Source: CAIKMD01 sp963740675
Lineage (GTDB): Bacteria > Pseudomonadota > Alphaproteobacteria > ATCC43930 > CGMCC-115725
Direction of reading: 5' to 3'
Assembly (NCBI GenBank): GCA_963740675.1
Contig: CAVUFS010000011.1
Span: 62,001 to 126,000, forward strand
Length of the DNA stretch: 64,000 nt
Shown: positions 9,198 to 16,423 of the stretch, piece after piece
Layout: each line of letters starts with the position of its first letter
Position numbering within the stretch: position 1 is the first letter of the stretch
The notes under the pieces: generated by a model
Seen by the model: only the letters and a program-made list of their open reading frames with translations
Told to the model about the DNA's origin: nothing
The model's database searches: none
Made by a program: the position numbers and the translations under genes

Positions 9198-9716
9198 ATG
9201 ACCGATAAGGGGGCTGAGGCCAGAGATCGGCGCCTATGGCGGCGCTGGCAGGCGCTCGGGGAGGATTCCCTGGTAGCCGAGCCGGATGCGCTGCTATTGG
9301 CAGCCTATGCTGAAGGCCGGCTGAGCGAAGCCGAGGCCGAGCCGGTTGAGACTTGGTTAGCGGCGACACCCGATCGGCTGAGCGACATCATCGCAGCGCG
9401 CACGACCTACCAGCGCCCGCCCCGGCTCGTTTTCGAGCACGTCCTCGAAACTGCCTACGAATTGGTGCCTGGCGAGACCACACCGGCAGGCGCCGACATC
9501 CTGCCCTTCCGGCCGCGGCTGCGGCCGCAATGGCGCACCGCCATCGCCTGGAGCAGCCTCGCCGCGAGCATTCTGTGCGCCAGCCTCGTCGGCTTCTCGA
9601 TGGGCAGTGACGCCTATACCAATCTCTCCGGCGCCCAGGCGGTCGACAGTTCGACCACCGACAGCCTCGGCACACCCAGCCTCGATAGCTACTTCAGCGA
9701 CGATTCCGGCACATGA
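9198..9716 (+). CDS. Putative membrane-anchored anti-sigma factor
   Basis: A 172-residue protein with no clear family match by eye. The N-terminal half is helical and acidic (LLLAAYAEGRLSEAEAEPVE), like anti-sigma cytoplasmic domains, and lacks the zinc HxxxCxxC motif. One transmembrane helix follows at about residues 112-135 (AIAWSSLAASILCASLVGFS), then a short serine/threonine-rich periplasmic tail. The ATG at 9198 is chosen for the GAGGAG upstream, although an in-frame ATG exists at 9180. The position directly after an ECF sigma gene is the main reason for the call. It overlaps the next gene by ATGA. Confidence 0.6.
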   Translation: MTDKGAEARDRRLWRRWQALGEDSLVAEPDALLLAAYAEGRLSEAEAEPVETWLAATPDRLSDIIAARTTYQRPPRLVFEHVLETAYELVPGETTPAGADILPFRPRLRPQWRTAIAWSSLAASILCASLVGFSMGSDAYTNLSGAQAVDSSTTDSLGTPSLDSYFSDDSGT

Positions 9717-10213
9717 CCACCCTCGTGGATTCCGGCCAGAAGGCCGGGCGGCGGGGCGGTCGCTTATTGTGGATCGCGCTCGCACTTTCGCTGACGCTCA
9801 ACATCTGCTTCCTCGCCGGACTTGCCTGGATGCATCTGCATGCGCCGCCGCCGCCGATCGTGCGCATGCAGCATTTCGGCGATTCGCTGAACCTCAACGC
9901 CGACCAGCGCCAAGCCTATGAGCAATTCCTTCGTACGCTCCGCTTGCGCGGCCGTTTCGTGCGTGAGAGCAATCAGCCGCTGATCCAGAATCTCTGGAGC
10001 GAGATCGCCAAGCCGACGCCCGATACGTCGACGATCGCGAAGCTTTCCGATCAAATCAACAGCAACCGCGAAGGCCTACAGCGCGAGGTATCGACGGCGC
10101 TCGATACGTTCATCAAGACGCTGACGCCGGAGCAGCGTGCGCAGCTTGCCGCCAAGGCGAAAGCACCGCCCGACGAGCCGGCGCGCCGCCTTTTCCAGAT
10201 GGTGACGCCGTAA
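9713..10213 (+). CDS. Periplasmic heavy-metal sensor / CpxP-like protein
   Basis: A 166-residue protein with one N-terminal signal-anchor (LLWIALALSLTLNICFLAGL, residues 18-37) and a helical periplasmic domain of the CnrX/CpxP type: LNLNADQRQAYEQFLRTLR and TLTPEQRAQLAAKAK are LTxxQ-like elements. In the Cnr system of Cupriavidus, a CnrX-type sensor controls an anti-sigma factor CnrY and the ECF factor CnrH. The same three roles are found here in the order sigma, membrane protein, sensor. Metal-binding residues cannot be confirmed; few histidines are present. Confidence 0.72.
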   Translation: MTTLVDSGQKAGRRGGRLLWIALALSLTLNICFLAGLAWMHLHAPPPPIVRMQHFGDSLNLNADQRQAYEQFLRTLRLRGRFVRESNQPLIQNLWSEIAKPTPDTSTIAKLSDQINSNREGLQREVSTALDTFIKTLTPEQRAQLAAKAKAPPDEPARRLFQMVTP

Positions 10214-10320
10214 GCGCTGGCCGCGTAACCGTTGGCGCGTAAGCATTTCCCGAGCGCGTTTCGCGCTTGGCAGCAGACCTGCAACTTTCGATAGCATCGC
10301 CCTAGCATTTCGGGGGATGC

Positions 10321-11799
10321 ATGTCGCGGAAAATGGTTTGCGCGATTCGTCTGTGTCGTGCTCGCAAGCGTATCGGACGCCGCGGCCGCGCCGCCAGAAG
10401 CCTTCGAAGCGTTCAAGATGAAGATTATGCGACTGTCTTGCGGGTCTGCGAGGCACCGGCCAAAGCCGGCGATTCGATCTGCCAAGACATGCTGGGCGTG
10501 CTCTATTCGGAAGGTCATGGCGTTGCGCGCGATCAGGCGATAGCGTTCCACTGGTTTCAGCTCGCCGCCGCACAGGGCAATCCGACCGCCGCGTATAATC
10601 TTGCCGTCGCCTATGAGCGCGGCGAAGGCGGGGCAAAGAATCCGGCGGAGGCAGAGAGATGGTTTACCGAGGCAGCCGAAAGCGGTGTGCCTTATGCGCA
10701 ATGGCGCCTCGGCACGATTGCCCTTACTCATAGCGATTGGAAGACCGCGGTGAAATGGCTACGCCCGGCGGCAACGCAAGGCTTGCCGCCAGCGCAGACG
10801 CTACTCGGAACTGCCTATGAATTCGGGCAGGGCGTGCGCCGTAACGAAAAATCCGCGGCAAAATGGTATGAGGCTGCTGCCGATCACGGTGACTCGGTCG
10901 CGCAATCTGCCCTCGCAGGACTTTATGAACGCGGCGAGGGCGTCGATCAGGACTACAAAGAAGCCTACTTCTGGTATGCGGTGGCCTCACGCGATCCCAA
11001 GAATCTTGCTGCCAAGAAGGATGCCGAAGGGCTGAAGCGCGTCACCGCCAAGCTCAGCGCCGCCGATGTCGCGGATGCGGCGCAGATCGCGAAGGACTGG
11101 AAGCCCGAAGAAGTCGTCGTCGGTCCGAAATCAAAGACGCGACGCCCGGCGTCATCGCGATCGCGCGGACCGAAGCTCGTTGCGACCGGTACCGGCTTTT
11201 ACGTCGCGGGCGACGGCGCGCTCATCACCAACAACCACGTCGTCGCCGAATGCAGCGCGATGCGCATCAGCGACGGCCATGACGGCATCCCGGTCAAGGT
11301 GATCGCCGTCGATCCGCAGCGCGATCTCGCCCTGCTGCAAGCGCCGCAGTCGGTCGATGCCGTCGCGCTGTTCCGCTCGGACAAGGGCAAGCTCGGCGAG
11401 AACGTGGTGGTCGTCGGCTTCCCGCTGAGCGGCTTGCTCAGCTCGCAGCCGATCGTCACCAGCGGCATTATCAGCGCCCTCGCCGGCATGCGCGACAATC
11501 AGCGCGAGATGCAGATCTCCGCGCCGATCCAGCCCGGCAATAGCGGCGGGCCGCTTTTCGACAGCACCGGCCGCATCGCCGGCGTCGTCGTGGCGACGCT
11601 CGACACGGTGCGCCTCGCGCGCGTTATCGGCGTCGTTCCGGAGAACGTCAATTTCGCGATCAAGGGCGACGAGGCGCGGCAATTCCTGAACGCGCATGGC
11701 GTGAAGGTCGCGACAGCCGACGGTGGCAAGGAGCTGTCGACGGCCGCGATCGCCGAGCAGGCGGTGAAGATGACCGTGCGTCTCGAATGCTGGAAGTAA
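10321..11799 (+). CDS. Sel1-repeat protein fused to an HtrA-like serine protease
   Basis: The product is about 490 residues. Sel1-like repeats fill residues about 50-235 (MLGVLYSEGHGVARDQAIAF, then NLAVAYERGEGGAKNPAEAE, LLGTAYEFGQGVRRNEKSAA and ALAGLYERGEGVDQDYKEAY). A trypsin-fold domain follows, with the catalytic triad His306 (TNNHVV), Asp335 (PQRDLALL) and Ser408 (PGNSGGPLF). No PDZ domain is seen. The N-terminus is scrambled: the shifted frame reads WFARFVCVVLASVSDAAAA, a clear signal peptide. One extra A at 10330-10333 and one missing A near 10416 would restore it. The mature protein is therefore probably periplasmic. Confidence 0.85.
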   Translation: MSRKMVCAIRLCRARKRIGRRGRAARSLRSVQDEDYATVLRVCEAPAKAGDSICQDMLGVLYSEGHGVARDQAIAFHWFQLAAAQGNPTAAYNLAVAYERGEGGAKNPAEAERWFTEAAESGVPYAQWRLGTIALTHSDWKTAVKWLRPAATQGLPPAQTLLGTAYEFGQGVRRNEKSAAKWYEAAADHGDSVAQSALAGLYERGEGVDQDYKEAYFWYAVASRDPKNLAAKKDAEGLKRVTAKLSAADVADAAQIAKDWKPEEVVVGPKSKTRRPASSRSRGPKLVATGTGFYVAGDGALITNNHVVAECSAMRISDGHDGIPVKVIAVDPQRDLALLQAPQSVDAVALFRSDKGKLGENVVVVGFPLSGLLSSQPIVTSGIISALAGMRDNQREMQISAPIQPGNSGGPLFDSTGRIAGVVVATLDTVRLARVIGVVPENVNFAIKGDEARQFLNAHGVKVATADGGKELSTAAIAEQAVKMTVRLECWK

Positions 11800-11800
11800 G

Positions 11801-12160
11801 CTAGTGGCGCTTCATGTGGTTGTAGGTGCGCAACTGCGCACCTTGGCCGCAGACGACATAATCGAAGCTCAATTCCAGCTTCGCCGTTGGGTAATGGCCC
11901 GATTGCCACGGCTCGTCGCTGAGTTGCGCCCAATCGATATTGGCGATTGTGAAGCAGCGCCAGGCGCCGCCGGCCGCAAGGCCTGAATTGCTCTCGCCCT
12001 TGAATTGAAAAGTCAGAACCCGCTGCTGTCCGCTTTTGAAGCCGATCGCGAGGGGTGCCACGTCGCGCCGCTTGCCATCGGCTACCATGGTCACACAGCG
12101 ACGCTTCTCGACGGCTTCGCGGAGGGTCGCAAAGATCTCTTCGACGGACGTATGCTGCAC
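11801..12160 (-). CDS. Conserved hypothetical protein
   Basis: A 119-residue protein of unknown function; no family is recognised. It starts with GTG at 12160. The sequence has a mixed alpha/beta look (EEIFATLREAVEKR, then RCVTMVADGKRRDVAPLAIG, and QQRVLTFQFKG) with two tryptophans and no signal peptide. It is convergent with the protease gene, the two stops being about 2 bases apart. It is reminiscent of the small WYL-like proteins seen in alphaproteobacteria, but that is only an impression. Confidence 0.6.
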   Translation of the reverse strand: MQHTSVEEIFATLREAVEKRRCVTMVADGKRRDVAPLAIGFKSGQQRVLTFQFKGESNSGLAAGGAWRCFTIANIDWAQLSDEPWQSGHYPTAKLELSFDYVVCGQGAQLRTYNHMKRH

Positions 12161-12292
12161 GGGTCAAACCTTCCTTACGTCACCCCTACGTTTTCACCCT
12201 CATTTCCTAATATTTTCCTGCCGCGGCGCGGTTTTGGCGCTTCGCCCCCGACCCCATATGCTGCGTGAGCCCGACGAGGCGAGGAGTTAACC

Positions 12293-13693
12293 ATGTCCGA
12301 GAGCACGCGCAGCCGCACCGAGCGCGACAGCATGGGTGCAATCGAAGTGCCCGACGAGCGCTATTGGGGCGCGCAGACGCAGCGCTCGCTCGAGAATTTC
12401 CGCATCGGCGGCGAGCGCATGCCGATGGCGTTGATCCGCGCCCTCGCGCTGCAGAAAAAAGCTGCCGCGCTCGCAAATATGGAATTGGGAGCGCTCGACA
12501 AGCGCCTCGGCGAAGCCATCGTCAAAGCCGCCGATGAGGTCGTTGAGGGCAAGCACGACGACCAATTCCCGCTTGTTGTCTGGCAGACCGGCTCGGGCAC
12601 GCAGACCAATATGAACATGAACGAGGTGCTGGCGAACCGCGCGAGCGAGATCCTCGGCGGCGCGCGCGGCATGCAGCGATCCGTTCATCCGAACGACCAC
12701 GTCAATCTTGGGCAATCGTCCAACGACAGCTTCCCAACCGCGATGCATATCGCCGCGGCGGTGGAGATCGATTGCCGCTTGTTGCCGGCGCTGGATACGC
12801 TGCGCGACGCGCTGCAAGACAAAGCAAAGGAATTCGCAGAGATCGTCAAGATCGGCCGCACGCATCTACAAGACGCGACTCCGCTGCGGCTGGGTTCAGA
12901 ATTCGGCGCTTACACTCGGCAAATCGAGAATGGCATCGCGCGGATCAAAGCGACGCTGCCGCGGCTCTATGCTCTCGCGCAAGGCGGCACCGCCGTCGGC
13001 ACCGGGCTCAATGCGCAAAAAGGCTTCGCCGAGCTTTTTGCCGCCGCGGCCGCCAAGATCACCGGCCTGCCGTTCGTGTCTGCACCCGATAAATTCGAGG
13101 CGCTCGCCGCGCATGATGCGATGATCGAAGTGTCAGGGGCGCTCAACGTACTCGCCGCTTCGCTGATGAAGATCGCCAACGACATCCGCCTCATGGGCTC
13201 GGGGCCGCGCTGCGGCTTTGGCGAGCTGCATCTGCCCGAGAACGAGCCGGGCTCATCGATCATGCCCGGCAAGGTCAATCCGACCCAGGCCGAGGCCGTG
13301 ACCATGGTTGCGGCGCAAGTGATGGGCAATCACGTCACCATCACCGTCGCCGGCAGCCAGGGACATTTCGAACTCAACGTCTTCAAGCCGGTCATCGTCT
13401 TCAACCTGCTGCAATCGATCCGCCTCATCGCCGATGCGAGCGAAAGCTTCGCCGAGCTCTGCGTCGCCGGGATCGAGGCCAATCGCACCGAGATCGAGGC
13501 GATGCTCTATCGCTCGCTGATGCTCGTGACGGCGCTGACGCCGCATATCGGCTACGACAAGGCTGCCGAGATCGCCAAACGCGCCCTCGCCAACGGCGAA
13601 ACGCTGAAAGAAGCCGCCGGTGCGCTCGGCTATGTGAAGCCCGAGGATTTCGACCGCTGGGTCGATCCAAAAACGATGCTCGGACCCGATTGA
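12293..13693 (+). CDS. fumC: Fumarate hydratase class II
   Basis: A 466-residue iron-independent fumarase of the aspartase/fumarase superfamily. Diagnostic blocks are GSGTQTNMNMNEVLANRA, the active-site region QSSNDSFPTAMH, IGRTHLQDATPLRLG and the signature GSSIMPGKVNPTQ. The ATG at 12293 follows GCGAGGAGTT. It is complete with no frameshift. It duplicates the reaction of the unrelated class I enzyme at 6396; in many bacteria the class II enzyme serves when iron is short or oxidative stress damages the Fe-S enzyme. Confidence 0.97.
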   Translation: MSESTRSRTERDSMGAIEVPDERYWGAQTQRSLENFRIGGERMPMALIRALALQKKAAALANMELGALDKRLGEAIVKAADEVVEGKHDDQFPLVVWQTGSGTQTNMNMNEVLANRASEILGGARGMQRSVHPNDHVNLGQSSNDSFPTAMHIAAAVEIDCRLLPALDTLRDALQDKAKEFAEIVKIGRTHLQDATPLRLGSEFGAYTRQIENGIARIKATLPRLYALAQGGTAVGTGLNAQKGFAELFAAAAAKITGLPFVSAPDKFEALAAHDAMIEVSGALNVLAASLMKIANDIRLMGSGPRCGFGELHLPENEPGSSIMPGKVNPTQAEAVTMVAAQVMGNHVTITVAGSQGHFELNVFKPVIVFNLLQSIRLIADASESFAELCVAGIEANRTEIEAMLYRSLMLVTALTPHIGYDKAAEIAKRALANGETLKEAAGALGYVKPEDFDRWVDPKTMLGPD

Positions 13694-13695
13694 GC

Positions 13696-13932
13696 ATGGC
13701 GGGGTCGCTCCGGAAACGCTCGGTAACAGTCGCCGGCCATCCCACCAGTTTCTCGCTGGAGGAGGAATTCTGGCAGGATCTGCAACGCATTGCGCATCTG
13801 CGCAACCTTTCGCTCAATGCGTTGGTTTCATCGATTGACGCGTCGCGCGCCGGGAATTTATCCAGCGCCTTGCGCGTTTTCGTTCTGGAGTGCTATCGCA
13901 ACGGCGAGCTGCATCCGGTCGAGCATCAATAG
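13696..13932 (+). CDS. Ribbon-helix-helix domain protein
   Basis: A 78-residue protein. RKRSVTVAGHPTSFSLEEEF is followed by FWQDLQRIAHLRNLSLNALV, the pattern of the alphaproteobacterial ribbon-helix-helix family (RHH_4): a beta strand with basic residues, then two helices. Proteins of this family are presumed small DNA-binding regulators. The ATG at 13696 is three bases past the fumC stop, so it is probably co-transcribed with fumC and with the DUF4169 gene after it. Confidence 0.82.
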   Translation: MAGSLRKRSVTVAGHPTSFSLEEEFWQDLQRIAHLRNLSLNALVSSIDASRAGNLSSALRVFVLECYRNGELHPVEHQ

Positions 13933-13942
13933 GCGACAGACC

Positions 13943-14116
13943 ATGGCCGAGATCGTCAACCTCAACCGCTTCCGCAAAGAACGCGACCGCGCCGCCAAGG
14001 CGAAGACCGCGGAAGAGAACCGCGCCCGTTTCGGCCGCAGCAAGGAAGAGCGCGAGCTCACCGACGCTACAGCGCGCAAGGCGGACAAGACCCTCGACGA
14101 CAAGAAGATCGAGTAG
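13943..14116 (+). CDS. DUF4169 family protein
   Basis: A 57-residue, highly charged protein (AEIVNLNRFRKERDRAAKAK, then NRARFGRSKEERELTD) that matches the small alphaproteobacterial DUF4169 family in length and composition. Function unknown. It starts 10 bases after the RHH stop and ends just before a palindromic repeat that may act as terminator. Confidence 0.82.
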   Translation: MAEIVNLNRFRKERDRAAKAKTAEENRARFGRSKEERELTDATARKADKTLDDKKIE

Positions 14117-14144
14117 CCAAACAGTTTGTGCTGCCTCTTTTTTA

Positions 14145-14223
14145 CGTCATGGCCGGGCTTGTCCCGGCCATCCATGACTTTGTTCCAAGGCGTGGATGCC
14201 CGGAACAAGCCCGGGCACGACGA
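14145..14223. repeat. Palindromic element (GGCCGGGCTTGTCCCGGCC type)
   Basis: Two hairpin units: TGGCCGGGCTTGTCCCGGCCA (partly quoted) and, about 24 bases on, TGCCCGGAACAAGCCCGGGCA (partly quoted), with outer ends GTCATGG and CACGACG. It lies between two convergent genes (stops at 14116 and 14252), a typical site for dispersed repeats that can serve as two-way terminators. Confidence 0.78.
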
Positions 14224-14251
14224 ACTCATAAAAATTCCTGCCTGACTGCTC

Positions 14252-14761
14252 CTAGCCCAATTCGCGCTGATAGAGCGCCAACGTCTCGCGATCGAAACAG
14301 GCAAAGATCACGCGCTCGATAGCGGGCGCGGCCACTAGCGCCTGTCTTGTCTCCGCGATGGCGATCTTCGCGGCGCGCTCGCGAGGGAAGCCGTAGACGC
14401 CGGTCGCGATCGCGGGGAAAGCGAGCGAAGTGACGCCATGCTCGACCGCAAGCGCGAAACTCGCGCGATAACAGCGCGCCAGCAACTCGTCTTCATTTGC
14501 CGCGCCGCCACGCCACACCGGTCCGACCGTGTAAATCACATGCTTGGCCGGCAAGCGATAGCCCTTGCTAATGCGCGCCTCGCCGGTCGGGCAGCCGCCG
14601 AGCTTGCAGCATTCAGCGAGCAGATCGGGACCGGCCTTGCGATGGATCGCGCCATCGACCCCGCCGCCGCCGAGCAGCGAGGTGTTCGCGGCGTTCACGA
14701 TCGCATCGACCGCGAGCGTGGTGATGTCGGTTTGGATTACGGTGATGCGCTCGCCAGACAC
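14252..14761 (-). CDS. Macro domain protein (O-acetyl-ADP-ribose deacetylase type)
   Basis: A 169-residue single macro domain. Family marks are DAIVNAANTSLLGGGGVDGAIH (partly quoted; the NAAN and GGGGVDG ADP-ribose loops) and PAIATGVYGFP near residue 115. These match YmdB/MacroD-like enzymes that remove O-acetyl or ADP-ribosyl groups. The start is GTG at 14761. It lies 16 bases downstream of gapR on the same strand. Confidence 0.92.
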   Translation of the reverse strand: MSGERITVIQTDITTLAVDAIVNAANTSLLGGGGVDGAIHRKAGPDLLAECCKLGGCPTGEARISKGYRLPAKHVIYTVGPVWRGGAANEDELLARCYRASFALAVEHGVTSLAFPAIATGVYGFPRERAAKIAIAETRQALVAAPAIERVIFACFDRETLALYQRELG

Positions 14762-14777
14762 CGGGACCAGCCGGCGG

Positions 14778-15044
14778 CTACTCCGCGGCTTCGCGCGCGC
14801 CGCGCATGCCGAGCGCGAGCAGATAGGTATCGAGCAGCGCTTCCTGCTCGTCGAGCTCGTCCTTGTCCATTTTCCGAATCTTGACGATCTGGCGCATGAC
14901 CTTCACGTCGAAGCCATTCGCCTTCGCCTCGGAATAGACGTCGCGAATATCTTCGGCCAGCGCCTTCTTTTCTTCTTCCAGCCGCTCGATCCGCTCGATG
15001 AAGGATTTGAGATGATCGCCGGCGACGCCGCCCGCCTTCGACAT
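14778..15044 (-). CDS. gapR: Chromosome-structuring protein GapR (DUF2312)
   Basis: An 88-residue coiled-coil protein of the DUF2312/UPF0335 family: FIERIERLEEEKKALAEDIR, then VYSEAKANGFDVKVMRQIVK. In Caulobacter GapR binds overtwisted AT-rich DNA ahead of forks and RNA polymerase. The ATG at 15044 and the length match the family. It probably forms an operon with the macro-domain gene. Confidence 0.92.
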   Translation of the reverse strand: MSKAGGVAGDHLKSFIERIERLEEEKKALAEDIRDVYSEAKANGFDVKVMRQIVKIRKMDKDELDEQEALLDTYLLALGMRGAREAAE

Positions 15045-15168
15045 GATGAAGCCTCGTTTTTTCTACAACGAAGCGACGCTATCGAAGCAGAAACGCCGGC
15101 GCAATGCGCGCGCCGGCGTTATCCACGTTATCCTTTTATCCACAGGCCCAGAGCTTGTATCCACAGGC

Positions 15169-15450
15169 TCAGTGCTTGTGGTCGACCGGTTTCGTGGCCT
15201 CTTTTTGGTATTTTTTCTTCCATTCGTCGTAAGGCATGCCGTAGACGGCCTCACGCGCTTCCGGATCGGGCAGCTTGAGGCCCTTCTCCTCCGCCGATTC
15301 GCGATACCAGCGCGACAGGCAGTTGCGGCAAAAGCCGGCGAGATTCATCAGGTCGAGATTCTGCACATCCGTGCGCTCGCGCAGATGCGCGACCAGCTTG
15401 CGGAACGCGCCGGCTTCGAGCTCGGTGCGGGTCTTGTCGTCGAGTTGCAT
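15169..15450 (-). CDS. DUF1244 family protein
   Basis: A 93-residue protein with the family core LMNLAGFCRNCLSRWYRESA followed by YGMPYDEWKKKYQ. The two cysteines in FCRNCL are part of the conserved block. The ATG at 15450 follows a strong AGGAGG site. Function unknown; members are widespread in alpha- and gammaproteobacteria. Confidence 0.9.
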   Translation of the reverse strand: MQLDDKTRTELEAGAFRKLVAHLRERTDVQNLDLMNLAGFCRNCLSRWYRESAEEKGLKLPDPEAREAVYGMPYDEWKKKYQKEATKPVDHKH

Positions 15451-15544
15451 GGTTCCTCCTGTTCTGGCCGGCGCCAGCTCAACCGGCGGCGAGGGCGATT
15501 TGGTTGGCCGGCACCTGCTCCACTGGCGGCACCGGAAACTCGCT

Positions 15545-16375
15545 CTAAGTATGGGGTCCCGAGCGGTCGATTGCCACATAGAGGCTGGGCAGCGCGAGGA
15601 TGGGCTGCAAGAGCCGCGCCAGGCGCTCAGCCCATTCGGCGGCGCCGGTCTCGTCGGCAATCAGATCCTGACGCAGCTCGATCGCAACATGCGGCAGGCC
15701 GCGATCGAAGGCGTGGTGGCGCTGCGTGTAGCCGACCGGCTCGCGCGCCGAATAAGGTTGGTTGTCGCCCACCAAAGCGGGATCGAGCTCGGCGCGCAAT
15801 GCGGCGAGCAGCGGCTTTGCGATGCGGCCCTCGCCATCCCACAGCACGCCAATATGCCAAGGCCGCGCGAAGCCATTCATGCGCGGCGTGAAACTATGCA
15901 TCGAGATCACCGCCGGCGCGCGGACGCCAGCATCGATGCGCTCGAGCTGAGCGTCGATCGCGGCGTGATAGGGCTCGAACAGCACCGCGATGCGCTCCCG
16001 CCGCGCCGCCGCATCGAGCGCGGCATTGCCGGGAATGACGATGTTGTCGCTCTCGCTCGGGATCGAGCTCGGATCCTCCGGCGGCCGGTTGCAATCGATG
16101 ACGAGGCGCGAATAACCGGCCAGCACCGCGGGTGCATCGAGCATCGGCGCCAGGCGACGCGTCACCGCGGCCGCGCCGATGTCCCAACCGATATGCTGTG
16201 CCATGGCGACCTCGGTAAGGCCCAGCCTGTCCAGCGCCGCCGGCACGATCCGGCTGGCATGATCGCAGGTCAGCAGCACCGGCGCGGCGCCGGTGGGGTG
16301 GCAAAGCTCGAAAACCGGGGGATCGGTCGCGGCGAGAAGGGTTTGAGGCGCCATCGTTCGGGGAATTGTTGTCAT
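15545..16375 (-). CDS. N-formylglutamate amidohydrolase-like protein
   Basis: A 276-residue member of the N-formylglutamate amidohydrolase (HutG-like, PF05013) family: LLTCDHASRIVP near residue 35, DWDIG-type segment IGWDIGAAAV, SRLVIDCNRPPEDPSSIP, SMHSFTP and VAIELRQDL. These blocks hold the expected metal-binding His/Asp/Glu residues. No hut genes are near, so a role in histidine breakdown is not shown. A second, distinct member lies at 55993. It is divergent from the glycerate kinase gene. Confidence 0.85.
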   Translation of the reverse strand: MTTIPRTMAPQTLLAATDPPVFELCHPTGAAPVLLTCDHASRIVPAALDRLGLTEVAMAQHIGWDIGAAAVTRRLAPMLDAPAVLAGYSRLVIDCNRPPEDPSSIPSESDNIVIPGNAALDAAARRERIAVLFEPYHAAIDAQLERIDAGVRAPAVISMHSFTPRMNGFARPWHIGVLWDGEGRIAKPLLAALRAELDPALVGDNQPYSAREPVGYTQRHHAFDRGLPHVAIELRQDLIADETGAAEWAERLARLLQPILALPSLYVAIDRSGPHT

Positions 16376-16423
16376 GGGGTGGCCGCCCTATCTTGGAGCT
16401 TCCCGATAACGCGAAGCAAGAAA

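Noticed and set aside
15275..16423. Long upstream extension of the glycerate kinase frame
   Set aside because: It is antisense to the amidohydrolase and DUF1244 genes; the kinase homology starts after 16424.
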